Positions 15,001-26,600 of a stretch of DNA of 64,000 nt are shown piece by piece. Made by a program: the position numbers and the translations under genes. The DNA is from Adineta ricciae (Eukaryota > Rotifera > Eurotatoria > Adinetida > Adinetidae). Under the pieces are notes generated by a model. That model worked only from the letters and a program-made list of their open reading frames with translations, was not told where the DNA came from and did no database searches. Where the stretch lies: contig CAJNOJ010000169.1 in the NCBI GenBank assembly GCA_905250025.1, positions 124,001 to 188,000 of the forward strand, in the 5' to 3' direction. How positions within the stretch are numbered: position 1 is the stretch's first letter; every line of letters starts with the position of its first letter.

Positions 15001-17931
15001 GCCTGGTGACGGTTGAAAGTCCGTTGTCGCCCAACCGATACGTATGTGTGGTTGAACATGAGTTACTTGTTCAATATGATCAATAACAACTTCGAAATAC
15101 CATTTTTTATACATTGATTCGCCATCTTCAACTCCCACGAGGATATTTGGACGCATACTAGAAGAGATCGATTTCGGTTTTCGTTCATTTTTATTAGTTA
15201 ATCGAATGTAGCCTTGAATCTAAGGTTAAGTTCAAGGAATTCATCTCAGATAAATTCTTCATTCAAGATATGGAAAAGCAGAAACGTCCTTTTTCTGGCC
15301 ATCTTGATAATTTTAATTCATCAACGCTAATCAATAACAGATTTAATAGAGTAATTATCTCTCCTTTTCCTCTCTAAATCTTTTCTCCTATTGTCTGTAT
15401 ACTCTTTCCCTGTCATGGGTCCAATACAGCCTTGACCTTTTCTGAAGCCCATTACAATGTATTTTCTCGAACTATAGCATATCTTAGGACATCGCTTTTG
15501 TTTACCATGCTACATGATCGACTAAAGCAGTTTGTAGAAGAAGATCACGTCGTTGTAAAATGTTTTCACAGATCAAATTCTGATTGGCACGAACAGCCAC
15601 ACCATTATTAACACAAAGTGAACAAAGTACATCGAGTACTTTTGGATCACGACCATTGCGATCGAGTAGAGCAATAACTTAAACAAGGCAAATTTTCCTA
15701 TCAACATGATATTCGTCGTTCGATGAGCTTACTTGCGAGAATATGTGATTCAGTAATCATGTTTAACACTTCAGGACTGTCAACTAGGACACTATGAAGG
15801 ACATCTAACACACCGCTAGATGCTTCTTGTGATTGTAAACGATTAACAAGCCAATTCAGTCGAGCACTTTGAGCAAAATTTGAACAATTTGTACGATTAC
15901 CCTTGATCAACGCCGCCAGCACGACATAGAGTTTATTGGTAATATTTTCGATTTTCTCTTCGACACCTTCCAGCAATAATGATTTGTCTCTTCGTTCGCT
16001 GAAAAAATTTATTGCAGCAATTAAAATCCGAATCATTCCCTACGAATAAGCCGTTTTAGTCGAAATCATATTTGAATGCATTTCAATTACTTCTTCTTGA
16101 AACAAATCTTGTCGATTTTTGAGAGCTTTCAAACGAAGTTGCCGTTCTTCATGATCAATTGCGGGCGATGGTTGAGAAAAGAATCCAATTAAATCTTGTA
16201 ATAAAGCTTGAACTACATCACTTTTGCTCAAGAGATGATTAGCCGTTTCAGCATCAATGGACATTGGACTGGAAAGGAAAAAACGACGTTTCGACATTAA
16301 CAACTAACTTGACTTTCGTTCTTACTCAGTTCGATTGAATCTTCCGAGAATAGCATTACAAATTCGAATGACTAGAGCCGTTTTTTGTTCTTGCTCTTGA
16401 GCTCGCACAAGACGAAAACAATCATCCATATGACCTTCAACTGCTGGGATAATCTAATCAAATAAAACAGCGACATTGGTTTCCATGAAGACAATCAATG
16501 CTTGAAAGGAATCTTCTTACTCGTTTTTCTTCCACTTTACCAATTCCTTTTATAGTTAATTCTAACGTTTCATAACTAATCCAAAGATCCGAATCAACAT
16601 GACGAATAAAAACAATTGTATCACCATATTTTATCGTTGGTACACCGAGATTTTCTTGTTCGCTTACTTCTTCTGCTTGTTTTTCCTAATTAATTCAATA
16701 TTAGTCAAATTCTCCGCTCTAATGGCATTGTAACATACTTTTGACATTTTCATTTCGAATGTCACGGCAATTGCACTTGCATTCTTCTTCGATATACAGG
16801 TTACTTTAGGACCTGAAATTCCATTTTCAAAAAACACATCTTTTTCTCGAGCTTGTTCCTACCATTTTCATCACCGATAACAGCTAAATAAAGGCCGGAG
16901 GTTACATGGCGAAGGCGAATCAATGAACTCCAACCAACAAATCCACTGTACCATCTAAACACATTGACTGTGTGACTCAAGAACGAGTTCAAGCGATGTT
17001 TACTTTATTTTAAAACATTCAATTCGCCATAACGATCGAGCTTGCTGACACGAAGCACCACTTTTAATGAAGAGACTAAAACAAATCAATTGATTAATAT
17101 CCGGTGACGAAATATTATTTTATCGATCGACGTATTAGGCTCTTGTGTATTCAACTATTTATTTATTCAATCAGTGACCTTCATCCTATTAGTATTACGA
17201 TTATTAATATGTGACAATTGGCGAATAAACTCGAAAGATTCTTCTCTTCTCTTTTGTCATGCCCAGCGCTTTGACTTGATTCTGGTGAAAGATTTCTCGA
17301 GAGATTTCTAACGCAATCTACAATCATTTTGATCAATCGATATTCGAACGAACAATAACAATAACAACAAAACATATCTTTACCTTCCCGAATCATCAAT
17401 AACTTGAGAATCTGGTGGTGGTGTCGTTATACAATGATCCATATTGCCATGCATGATGCGGATTACGTCACCACCAAGAACAAATCCAGGATTCTTTACA
17501 CGTGCTACACCACTTGAAATCGGTACTAAACTCCATACTTGTTGACGAAATGATGCATTGACTCCACCACGTTCATTGGTATACATATACGCATGCTAGA
17601 AATCAATTGGAAAAGACTGGATTTCGAAGAAAGTTGTCATACAAGATATCGTTCCGAGAAGACTGAAACCAGGATGACATCATCATTGAAGCGCACTTTT
17701 TCACCTTCACTTCTTTGTTTTGATGCTGGATGAATAGTCCACCAACAAGATTCGCCTGCAAATTACATAATAGACATGAGAAAAAAAGAAGATATCTGCG
17801 CTGTGTTTATCTTCACAAACCTTGTGCATCTTCTTTTAAGCCTACATCAAACGCGAGNCATTCATTTCCGTCTGATAATGACGAGTGCAAACAAAATACT
17901 TCATGCACATTTATCTCTTGAGAGCAGCTTG
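1..17931 (-). CDS. RyR: Ryanodine receptor (intracellular calcium release channel), partial at both ends
   Basis: Homotetrameric ER/SR Ca2+ release channel. Many short exons read on the minus strand and run collinearly with animal RyRs. In protein order: N-terminal beta-trefoil/MIR part (about 17380-17931, with [13 protein letters not shown] and [12 protein letters not shown]); MIR repeats (16530-17070, [14 protein letters not shown]); RIH solenoid (15530-16480, [28 protein letters not shown]); SPRY1 (14700-15160); RyR repeats 1 and 2 (13860-14640, LAENIHEMW and LAENTHNVW); SPRY2 (12690-13360); a Ser/Thr-rich linker and SPRY3 (11205-12450); junctional and bridging solenoids (about 5870-10900); RyR repeats 3 and 4 (4700-5400); core solenoid (830-4640); and the RIH-associated segment (about 60-700, [13 protein letters not shown]). 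The EF-hand and pore regions would lie before base 1. Most introns are ~50 bp; longer ones at about 15160-15502, 13385-13860 and 6930-7330 show nothing coding. The 5' boundary lies within 17904-17931, and the first ~100 residues are not seen. Base 17858 is N inside an exon. Confidence 0.97.
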
Positions 17932-18191
17932 TGAACACACACCATCTCATTTCGTGAAAATATTGATTTGAAAGAAAAAGAAAAACCAAAAAAAAGTCGC
18001 AATCAATGCGTGCTTTTTTTCATTCATTTTGTTGTTAAATATTGATTGATTTCAATCGCTCCTTTTGATTGACAGAATAAATATAAGTAAATGTCAGAAA
18101 AGCGGATTTTTTTCTATTTTATATTAGCAACATATCCGGTTTCCTTGTGATTATCCGAAGAGGTCGCTAGAATCTTTGTCATTAATTTGAT
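17932..18191. other. Spacer between RyR 5' side and orphan gene
   Basis: 260 bp, AT-rich, with homopolymer runs. I translated it on the minus strand looking for the missing RyR first exons (expected start of the first beta-trefoil, FLRTDDEVVLQC-like) and saw nothing. It may be an intron fragment or the promoter of a shortened RyR. Confidence 0.5.
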
Positions 18192-19079
18192 TTAGCTTTG
18201 ATTATTCTTCTGAATACGTTGAATTAGTTCAATAAATGCAGCATAACTCATTGTTAACAGATTCATATAAGCTTTTTCCGATGATAGATTTGAATTGCCC
18301 AATTGTTGTTGATTTTGTAAAGAAAACGAATTCAAACGTGTCTGTGATATAAGATATGAAAAGTAATCCAAAAGATCTCGATTATCTTCGATTTGTAACG
18401 TTGTTAATGTTTTGACAAGTTTCTCATAATCACCTGTTTGTATCGCTATGGTCCTCCAATACTTCGGAATGTAAAACACTTCATTAGGTTCATTTCCTTT
18501 CATCAATGTCAGCTGAATATCACTTTGTTCTAATTCCCGATCGCTATCGTCCATTTGCCATACTGTCGATGTTTTCTCGATTTGAATGTACTCTAGGCGA
18601 TTATATTCTTCGTTAACAATCATTTGCAGGTATTTGCTGATTTTTTCACTGGTTATTTCATCGAGCCGTGTCAAGATTTTATCCGGTAGATTTACTTGTG
18701 GAAACTTCATTTGAAAAATCGACCAATGTTGAACAGACGTCAATGATTGTTCTCTCTGTCGATTCCTTATTTCAATTTCGATTTTACACGGATTAGATTT
18801 TTCCAAATAGTGAACCTTTAAGCAAATATCCATACTTTCCAACGGATAGTACACGTCCACAATCGATGATTGTTTCGAATGTTTTTCATCAATAATGGCT
18901 AACATGCTTAGTTTAGTGTTTAGTGTAAACGGTGAAATGGAAGACACATTTTCTGATTGAATATTCATATTATCTGACGTCAATGGGTAAAACAACCTCC
19001 ATTGAAAATATTCTTTTTCAGACATATTTTGTTCGGTAATCATAAGGAAGAAATAAGAAGAGCGCAAAATTTTTCTCAT
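18192..19079 (-). CDS. Uncharacterised single-exon protein, about 295 aa
   Basis: An open frame of 295 codons with no intron, on the same strand as RyR and divergent from the nicotinamidase. I do not recognise the family. There is no signal peptide and no clear membrane segment. The first ATG gives a hydrophobic-basic leader; a second in-frame ATG (MSEKEYFQWRLFYPL) 19 residues in may be the true start. The N-terminal half alternates hydrophobic and charged residues like a beta-rich fold (DVYYPLESMDICLKVHYLEK, then KIEIEIRNRQRE). The C-terminal half looks helical and is Leu/Gln-rich (LLDYFSYLIS, AAFIELIQRIQ). A CYTH-like or other beta-barrel fold is a guess only. The length and amino-acid make-up argue against a chance frame. 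Confidence 0.6.
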   Translation of the reverse strand: MRKILRSSYFFLMITEQNMSEKEYFQWRLFYPLTSDNMNIQSENVSSISPFTLNTKLSMLAIIDEKHSKQSSIVDVYYPLESMDICLKVHYLEKSNPCKIEIEIRNRQREQSLTSVQHWSIFQMKFPQVNLPDKILTRLDEITSEKISKYLQMIVNEEYNRLEYIQIEKTSTVWQMDDSDRELEQSDIQLTLMKGNEPNEVFYIPKYWRTIAIQTGDYEKLVKTLTTLQIEDNRDLLDYFSYLISQTRLNSFSLQNQQQLGNSNLSSEKAYMNLLTMSYAAFIELIQRIQKNNQS

Positions 19080-19488
19080 TTATTCAAACGAATGTTTGTC
19101 GTAAAAATGCTTATCAATAATAAATAATGTTTATTTTCAATAATTCAGTAGAAAATATCCATCGACAATTTCAAGGTGATTGCGTCATGGAAAAACTTTC
19201 AACGAAAGACCGACGATCACGCTGTTTTTTACTCTTTCTCTCTCCCACTTCTTTTTCCTTTTCTTCTAAAATGCTTATCAATCGCCAATTGCAAGTAATT
19301 TCACTAATATTCGACATACACAGTACGTATCATACATTCATTTCTTTTTCGGTATGTATCGACTTGTGTAGGATGAATCAATGTTTGCCTTGTCAAAAGA
19401 AACACAACTTGGACATTTATCATACGTATTTTTTAGTTATTTTCGGTGATAAGTGTGTGTAGAAGAGAACGCCGACGAAAGCAAAACT
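19080..19488. promoter_or_regulatory. Divergent spacer between orphan gene and nicotinamidase
   Basis: About 410 bp separate the two divergent start codons, so both promoters must lie here. A plus-strand open frame at 19127-19462 crosses it but is low-complexity (Ser/Phe-rich) and resembles no protein I know. I see no clear TATA box. Confidence 0.4.
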
Positions 19489-20364
19489 ATGGGCAATGTG
19501 AACGCGGCGATTTGTAGAGCGTAATAAATTTCTTGTTTTTTTCTTGTGTGAACTTGAGAACTAATCGACTGATTTCAATTTTACAGAGTCGATGCAATAA
19601 CTGACGCTATTCCAAATGCAATTCGTCCAAAGAAAAAGTCAAAGCATGTCAATGCCCTACTAATCGTTGATGTACAGTATGATTTCATTGATGGATCGTT
19701 AGCTCTGAAGAATTGTCCCAGTCAACACCAAGGAGAGCAAGTCATACCTGTAATAAATAAATTATTGGATGAAATCAAATTTGATGTCGTTGTTTATACA
19801 CAAGACTGGCATACACCTGATCATATTTCGTTCTATGATAATCTACCTTTACGAGCACATCTACTAGCAAAAGATTCAAAGTCAATGGAGGAATTGAAAG
19901 TATTCGATACAGCAATATTTGTATTCGATAACGAACGTCAATCTCGTGTAGAACAAATCCTGTGGCCTGTACATTGTGTACAGCATACGCATGGTGCTGA
20001 GCTACACCAAGACCTATCAATTGTGAAATCAAATAAAAATCGTCAAGTAATCAACCTGTTCAAAGGTTATGACAGTGATATTGATTCATACTCCGCATTT
20101 TGGGATAACATGAAAATACGTGAAACAACTTTACACTCCCGACTGAAAGGATATAACGTTCAACAAGTATTTATCGTTGGTATTGCAACGGATGTGTGTG
20201 TCTTTGCAACCGCGTTGCATGCACTTGAAAATGGTTATAAAACTCATATTATAAAAGATGCATGCCGTGGTGTGGATGAAAACAATATAAATCTACGTCT
20301 TAATGAACTGATCGCTCATGGTTGTTCCATGATACAGACAGCGGATGTGAAAAGCTTGATTTAA
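19489..20364 (+). CDS. Nicotinamidase (isochorismatase-like hydrolase)
   Basis: Converts nicotinamide to nicotinic acid in the NAD salvage route used by invertebrates, fungi and bacteria. Two exons: 19489-19520 and 19587-20364, joined across a 66 bp GT..AG intron, giving 269 aa. Family marks in order: LLIVDVQYDFIDGSL (catalytic Asp), YTQDWHTPDHISF (metal-binding Asp-His-His), LWPVHCVQHTHGAEL, then KGYDSDIDSYSAFWDN (catalytic Lys) and GIATDVCVFATALHALENGY (nucleophilic Cys after the Thr-Asp turn). All catalytic and metal residues I can place are present, so an active enzyme is likely. The first exon supplies only ten codons (MGNVNAAICR plus a split codon) and its choice is less certain than the rest. 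Confidence 0.93.
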
Positions 20365-20551
20365 ACTCATAAAGGAAACGAAAAAAAAACAGTTATTTTA
20401 TTTCATTTAAAGTATTTCGTGCGTAAATAAGTGGCAAAAACAGAATTATTAGAGTGATTAAGAGTAAATGAGGCGATAAGATGAGGGGCAAATGAAGGGG
20501 TTAGAGAGATCCAAAGAATAATGAATGAATGAAAAAAAAAGAGGAAAACGA

Positions 20552-21224
20552 TTACATAATAAGACAGCCAGCATGTTTGTTGATGAGGCGATGACCTGAT
20601 TGATAATTTTGAAGAAATTCTAATTGACGAATATTGAATGAACCACGGCGACGTGAGCGGACGAAATCGATAGATTCTTGTCGGCTCATTCCAGCTTCAC
20701 GTAAGGCCATTGCAACAAGAACAGGCGAGCTAGATGAACAATCGACAAGAATATTTTATGAGTCCGAAAGGTAAGAAGAAATCACTTACCGTCCAAGCCC
20801 ATGAACACAATGAACGAGAATACAACCGTGTTTGTTTTCTTTGACAATATTTAACCATTTATCACGAACGATTGAATCAGGTGCACTGCCGTCAGGATAT
20901 TCAAGATTCTGAAAGACAAAAATATTCTTTTAAATCTGATTTCTTCTTCGAAATCGATACGCACGTAAACTTTAATGCCGGCTGCTTCAATTGGTTTCGT
21001 ATCGTAAGTTTTTTCGGAGACACGAACTAATGTTGTAACATCATATTTCAAACAAGTCTATATACACAAACAATAAATGTAAAGATCCGACCATCGTCTT
21101 ATTGGCAAACACTTACTTCAATGAAGGTTTGAAGATTTTCGTCGGCTGGGCTGTCCGTGATTAAGAAACGTAAATGTTTATAACGAAGCTCTGTCATCGA
21201 TGGATTGATTAAATGTGAAGGCAT
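20552..21224 (-). CDS. PTP4A: PRL-type protein tyrosine phosphatase (PTP4A family)
   Basis: Small prenylated dual-specificity-like phosphatase of the PRL group, which also binds CNNM Mg2+ transporters. Four exons on the minus strand: the first is 21224-21117, the second starts at 21057, and the stop codon is 20554-20552. About 165 aa, close to the 173 aa of vertebrate PRLs. Seen in order: MTELRYKHLRFLITDSPAD; VTTLVRVSEKTYD; the WPD-loop region NLEYPDGSAP (general-acid Asp); the P-loop CVHGLGRSP (CX5R); RRRGSFNIRQLEFLQNY; and the C-terminal CAAX box CLIM preceded by a modest basic stretch. Differences from vertebrate PRLs are in the P-loop (His for Ala, and Ser for Ala after the Arg) and in the CAAX box, whose final Met favours farnesylation. 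The convergent neighbour is the nicotinamidase. Confidence 0.95.
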
Positions 21225-23648
21225 GATTATACTTGATAAAAGTTTGTTCCTTGTGAAGAAAAAACGCTTGTTTTCTATTGAATCTCTATTTAGTCTCTAA
21301 TTTTCGTGGAAATAAGACGCCAATCGAATTTGTTGGAACGGTATCGATACGGATAATATCGATAGGGAAAAGATTGAAGGTGTTGGCGTACTAGTCAATA
21401 TTGCGCTCGGCAGAATTCGCCCGAGAGCGTGCAGTCTTGCACGTATTCGGTCTGAAAAATAATCAATATTGGAGCATTTCAATTTCAATTATGAACTCGA
21501 TCTCTTACCGCTTGGTTAGGCGTATATTTACCGTCAACAGTTGTACTCATCGAATAATCGCAAAACGTGATCGCCAGAACTCCCAAACAGAAGTTGGACA
21601 GAATGAATATAATCTTAAAAAAGCAAAGTTAGACAGACTGATCGTATGTCACAAATGAAAAATATAATGAAAAAAAGAAACGAAGCACTTGTAATACTTG
21701 TGCACACCCACGTATATGTATGTGCATATGTACGTTTCAAGGCTTGAATGCATGTTCGACGTTATCGGAGAAAAGAAAAATCGCAAACATTTCGACGACG
21801 TCGACGAAAAAAAAGAAAGCAATGGAATAGATTTAATCGTTTTATGTGTATATGGACTTTCATAGCTGTATAAGGGAAAAAAGAAAACATGTTACTTGCA
21901 AATGACGTCAGAATAAACTTTAGACGAAATTTGAAATAACATCACGAGCTATCAGCAATACTATGTACTTTTTTTTAATGATCCCACCAGTGAGATTTCG
22001 CTATTAATTAGTTTAGTAAAAAAAAAAAGAAAGGTTAGCATTCGCCAATAAAAAAAGAATATTATTCTTATCGGTTCGCTACAGATGCGACAAGCAAATC
22101 AAGTCGAAGGCTTAGATTCTCTCATTTTTTTTTGGAGTGTATATATGCCTTTGAGTGCATACGATTCTTCGATGTTAAGCGAAAGAAAGAGAAAGAAAAG
22201 AGAGCGAGAGAGAAAAAAGAACACTGTAGCGATTACTCTCGTATCAGTAGCAAATCCAGAAAGCATCCAAACAGAATCGATGTATGTATTGCTAGATAAC
22301 TATATTCTCATGTGAAAGTGCGTGAGACGCTGAAGAACAAATGAAAAGAAAAGCACAAAGGTCTAGATGACAAATTCGAGTAGAAAATAATCATTTGTTG
22401 CTCTCATCTACACAGATGAGAAAAACTCGACGACATGTTTGACGTCAATGTCACAATTAATGGATCAATTCAGAAGAAAAAATCTACGCAATAAACACGT
22501 AAATCAATGATTGAAATCAATCGACTACTACTCGAAAAACAAAACAAAATGAGATTTCTGCTGTCTATAAATACAATGCCGGCGCAATCTCGTCATAATG
22601 CAATCAACTACTGAATCATTCGATAAGACTGTGTGCTGAATTAGTCAGATAAATCCATTCGAAAACATGACGTCAGGTCCTATCTGATTAGATCACATTT
22701 GTATTAGTCGGGATACAAAAAACGACACTTCTAGTTTGAGTTTTGAGTACTTCTCATTCTTTCCTTAAGAAATAAATCGATGTAAAATGCTGAATATGGG
22801 CTTTTCTTTTCAGCGAAGTCTAAGAATTGTTCTTGAGATGACGGCTCGACTAGCCTGCTCGAAAAGCAATTAGGTACTTATCAATCACAATCTTGTGCTA
22901 TCTGGCAATAGATCCTCTATTCTTTAATAAAAACTTTCTATCCAAAATCAAGATAAATATTCAGTAATCATCGTACACATTGATAAAAGCCAACATGATA
23001 ACATGCAAATGACTGATGAAACAAAGTCCACAAACACGATGATAAACATAATTTTCTATCCTAACCTATTCATCAAGTAACCATTGGCTGTCGTTTACAA
23101 ACATCTGTAAATATTTTGCAATCATTTCTAAGTCGGAAGGAGTAGGAAAACCATCTCGTTCTGGTAAACAAAAAACGCAGTATAACTTCAACCTTACAGT
23201 GAACCAAAGTTCAAGCTCGGAGTCGGATGGCGAGGTGTCAGTCATGCGAATTGACGGTAGATTAGTTTTAAAGATCCGAGAGAAAACATCCCAGTTTAAT
23301 TTCCGATTCGAGTCACAAGCACAAAATGAGCCATGATGGCTGAAAGGAGAAAATATGAACTTTCAAACAACAATATGCTGATTGGATGAAATTATTGACA
23401 AATAGGAATGAAGCTTAGATATTAAATATCGAAAAGAAAAAGGCGAAAATTGAATAGTATGCAACGAGAAATTGATTTTCTAATTGAAATTTTCACTAAT
23501 AAAGCTTTATCTATTTCTGAAATACTTTATCATTGGTCAATGCCCTTGCTCTTTTTTGTTCTTTGTCTGCGAATGTCTTGATGAAAGAAGAGAGAGAGCG
23601 GGAATATGTCGTCTGTGTGTTAAATATCCCAATTAGATTTTCGTACCA
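21225..23648. other. Intergenic region between PTP4A and ECT2
   Basis: About 2.4 kb with divergent promoters. It contains A-runs, purine tracts (22180-22220) and a TATA-like box (TATAAATA at about 22565) with no convincing reading frame after it. Short frames at 21401, 22085 and 23533 are low-complexity or overlap the upstream side of ECT2, and I do not accept them as genes. Confidence 0.5.
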
Positions 23649-26600
23649 ATGGAAGATATTCATAAAACTCAAAATGACGAATCATCATCAGAAGATTGGA
23701 GTAAATCATCTTGATTTATCTCGTTCTATGAATTGAACTTTTTTTTTCTCTTTAGCAATCACATTTTGTGTTATTGGAAAAGCGTGTTCCAATACGCGTT
23801 TACTTGCCGCACTCGAAGATCGTTATGCGTATGAACGTTTTACTGATGATGAACATGTTCTTCGGACCTTGTCCGAAACGAAACAATTGTTAACAAAACG
23901 TCAATTGAGAATTTATGTTGTGCAATCGTTTGATGAAAATCTGTTTTATAGTTTAAAAGAGGATGAAAACATTTACATAATTAGTGCCGAGCTTGTCTTA
24001 ACATGTGCAGAAAAGAAAATCGTAGGGTTGAATTAACTTCATCTAAGAAACTATGATCGCATTGTTTTCAGGATATTCCAGTACCACGGAGAAATCGTCC
24101 ATTGTATTCTCAACATTTGGCATCGGCAGTGATTTGTTTTGTGGGTGGTACTCGTCGTGAAATACATGTAAATCATTTCGTTATCTTGTAATTCGATTTG
24201 AATTTGCATTTTCTAGACGAAGTTTAGTGATATTGTACATTACCTTGGCGGATCAGTTCGAAAAGACTACAGCGATCAAGTGACACATGTAGTATCGTTT
24301 GCGAATTTAGGCGAAAAATATCTGGTAAGAGTTGAATCATTCCATCATGTAAAATTACTGATATGTTTGCGTAGACGGCGTTTAATATGGAACGAAGCGA
24401 AATTCTAACAGAAGAATGGCTATTGGAATGTTGGAAGGAAAAGGATAGTCGAAATTTTGATGCATTGAACGCAGATTTTATTCGAACGTATCGTGCTAAA
24501 CCGCTGCATAATTTGAATCTCTTCTTTTTTGGTGCTGCTGATGATATAGAACAAAGACACTTACGCACCCTTGTTCTTGCTAATGGTAAGAATTGCACCT
24601 GATTCTATTGCCTCTTGAAAAACATACATGGCATTAGTGTTGATACGATAAGCTTGGGAAATCTACAATACGTGTGTGTAAATCTGACAGCAAAGTACTT
24701 AGGAATATGTTCTAGGGCGTAAATTCCGTCTGAGTGAATTCAGATCGCTTTCAAAAGTACTATATAATAGATGAGTTTTACTAGGAACATCTGATTACAT
24801 GAGGACTAGCAATGTCACATAGAAATCTGCCTTTTGATTTAGGTGGCTATACAACAAATGAAATATCTGATGCTATACATATCGTCTTTTGCAATGGGAT
24901 GGATGCGAATACTTTTCTCTCCGCTTTTCCCTCGTACAAACGGAAACATCGTCAACATATGGTCAATGTTCAAGTAATGACGATATTTTTTTTGGAATTA
25001 TTTTTTGCTACAGAAACTTTGTTTTCTAGTGGTTTTGGGAATGTTTATGCTTAATGGGTAAAGCCGATGAATCAAGTTACTCAATCAAATTACCTGGTAT
25101 GAATGAAACAACAACGCCCGATTCTCCTCGATCAACGTTACTTTCGCTCTCAACCTTATCACCATTGTCAACGTCGATAAATGATTCGAATTATATGCAG
25201 CAGCATAATGCAACTACATCAGTGAAACGAAAACGACGAAAAGAATCGAATTCCAATATAGAGATGAACACTACACCGAACAATAAGCGATTTAATAGTA
25301 GCAACGAGAATGAAAATGGTCTTGGTGATGAAATGTCAACAGAAAATTTTGAGAAACAAAAAACACCGAATATGAAAAAAGATAATAAGTATTTAATCAG
25401 CATGGAAATTCGAGAAACAGAAAGAAACTATGTTACAATGCTATCGAATATCATTCGTGTGAGTAGTAAAATGATAATACTAAGAACTACTAAATTCTAT
25501 AATTTAATTTTGACAGTTCTTCAAAACAGAAATGGAAAAAGATGATCGTCGAAACGGACCTATCTTAACCAAAGTTGAAAGTGCACAAATATTCGGTAAT
25601 ATCGAAGAAATTTATCATTTACATCTGACCATTGCTGAACAACTTGACCGAGCACTCAATGAAGATGCCTGTATTGGTTCGGTTTTCTTAGCTAATGTAA
25701 GTTAAGTCCATTCTTCTAAGTTTCACATAACTATTGATGATAGTCTTCATTGGAGATTAATGAATTAGTTCTACTTGCGCTTCATTTACCTTTGATAACC
25801 TTCGAACCTACAAAAAAAAACAACGTTGAATTACTTTATTTCTATGTTTTCAGGCAACTGAACTCTTACGTGTTTATCAACCTTATACAAAATTCTATGA
25901 TAAAACTATTCAAGCAATTCATTCACTTGAAAAAAGCAATTCACGTTTCTATGCTTATTTGAAAGTAATCGTTAAAAATCTCAAAACGTGACTTCTTTTT
26001 CATCATCGGATGTTATTCTTCTCCTCTAGATCTGTGAACACAAATCAGAATTAGGCAAACAACATCTCGCTGATCTAATGATTCGACCGATTCAGCGTTT
26101 ACCAAGTGTTTTATTGCTTTTAGAACGTTTACTTAAATACACACCAACGACATATGCAGATCATCAACAATTAACAAATGCTATTGATAAACTACGTGAA
26201 GTAGCAAAGAAATTAAATGAAGAACGAGGAAAAACGGAAAAACATCTTTCATTATTCAGTATCGTTAATAGTATTGATAATTGTCCAGTATGTTTTCATT
26301 GAACATGACTTCTATGATCGTTTGTTTGTGTTCTTGTAGCCTGAATTACTTGCAGCACATCGAGATTACCTACAAAAATTCAATTTAATCGAACTTTCAC
26401 AAGAACTAACTGGCAAACGAACGCATTTGACACTGTTTCTTTTCTCCGATTGCATCGAAGTAAATCAAATCTCTATCATCACTGTCTCCACTAAATTATT
26501 TCGATCTAGATAACTAAACTACGTGTAAACACATGGAAAACACCAGGTGTTAAATCGACGAAATCTTACAAACATGTAGCACTAATTCAACTTAGCGACA

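Noticed and set aside
22085-22315. Open frame of 76 codons with Arg/Lys/Glu runs
   Set aside because: The basic run is a translated purine microsatellite; no homologue-like features or splice context.
24224-24598. Minus-strand 124-codon frame
   Set aside because: Antisense to ECT2 BRCT exons, which match the family on the plus strand.
24812-25054. Stand-alone 80-codon frame beginning MSHRNLPFDL inside ECT2
   Set aside because: Its first part is intron; the real exon starts at 24843 (GGYTTNEIS) and joins BRCT2 in frame, then splices to WFWECLCL in a different frame.
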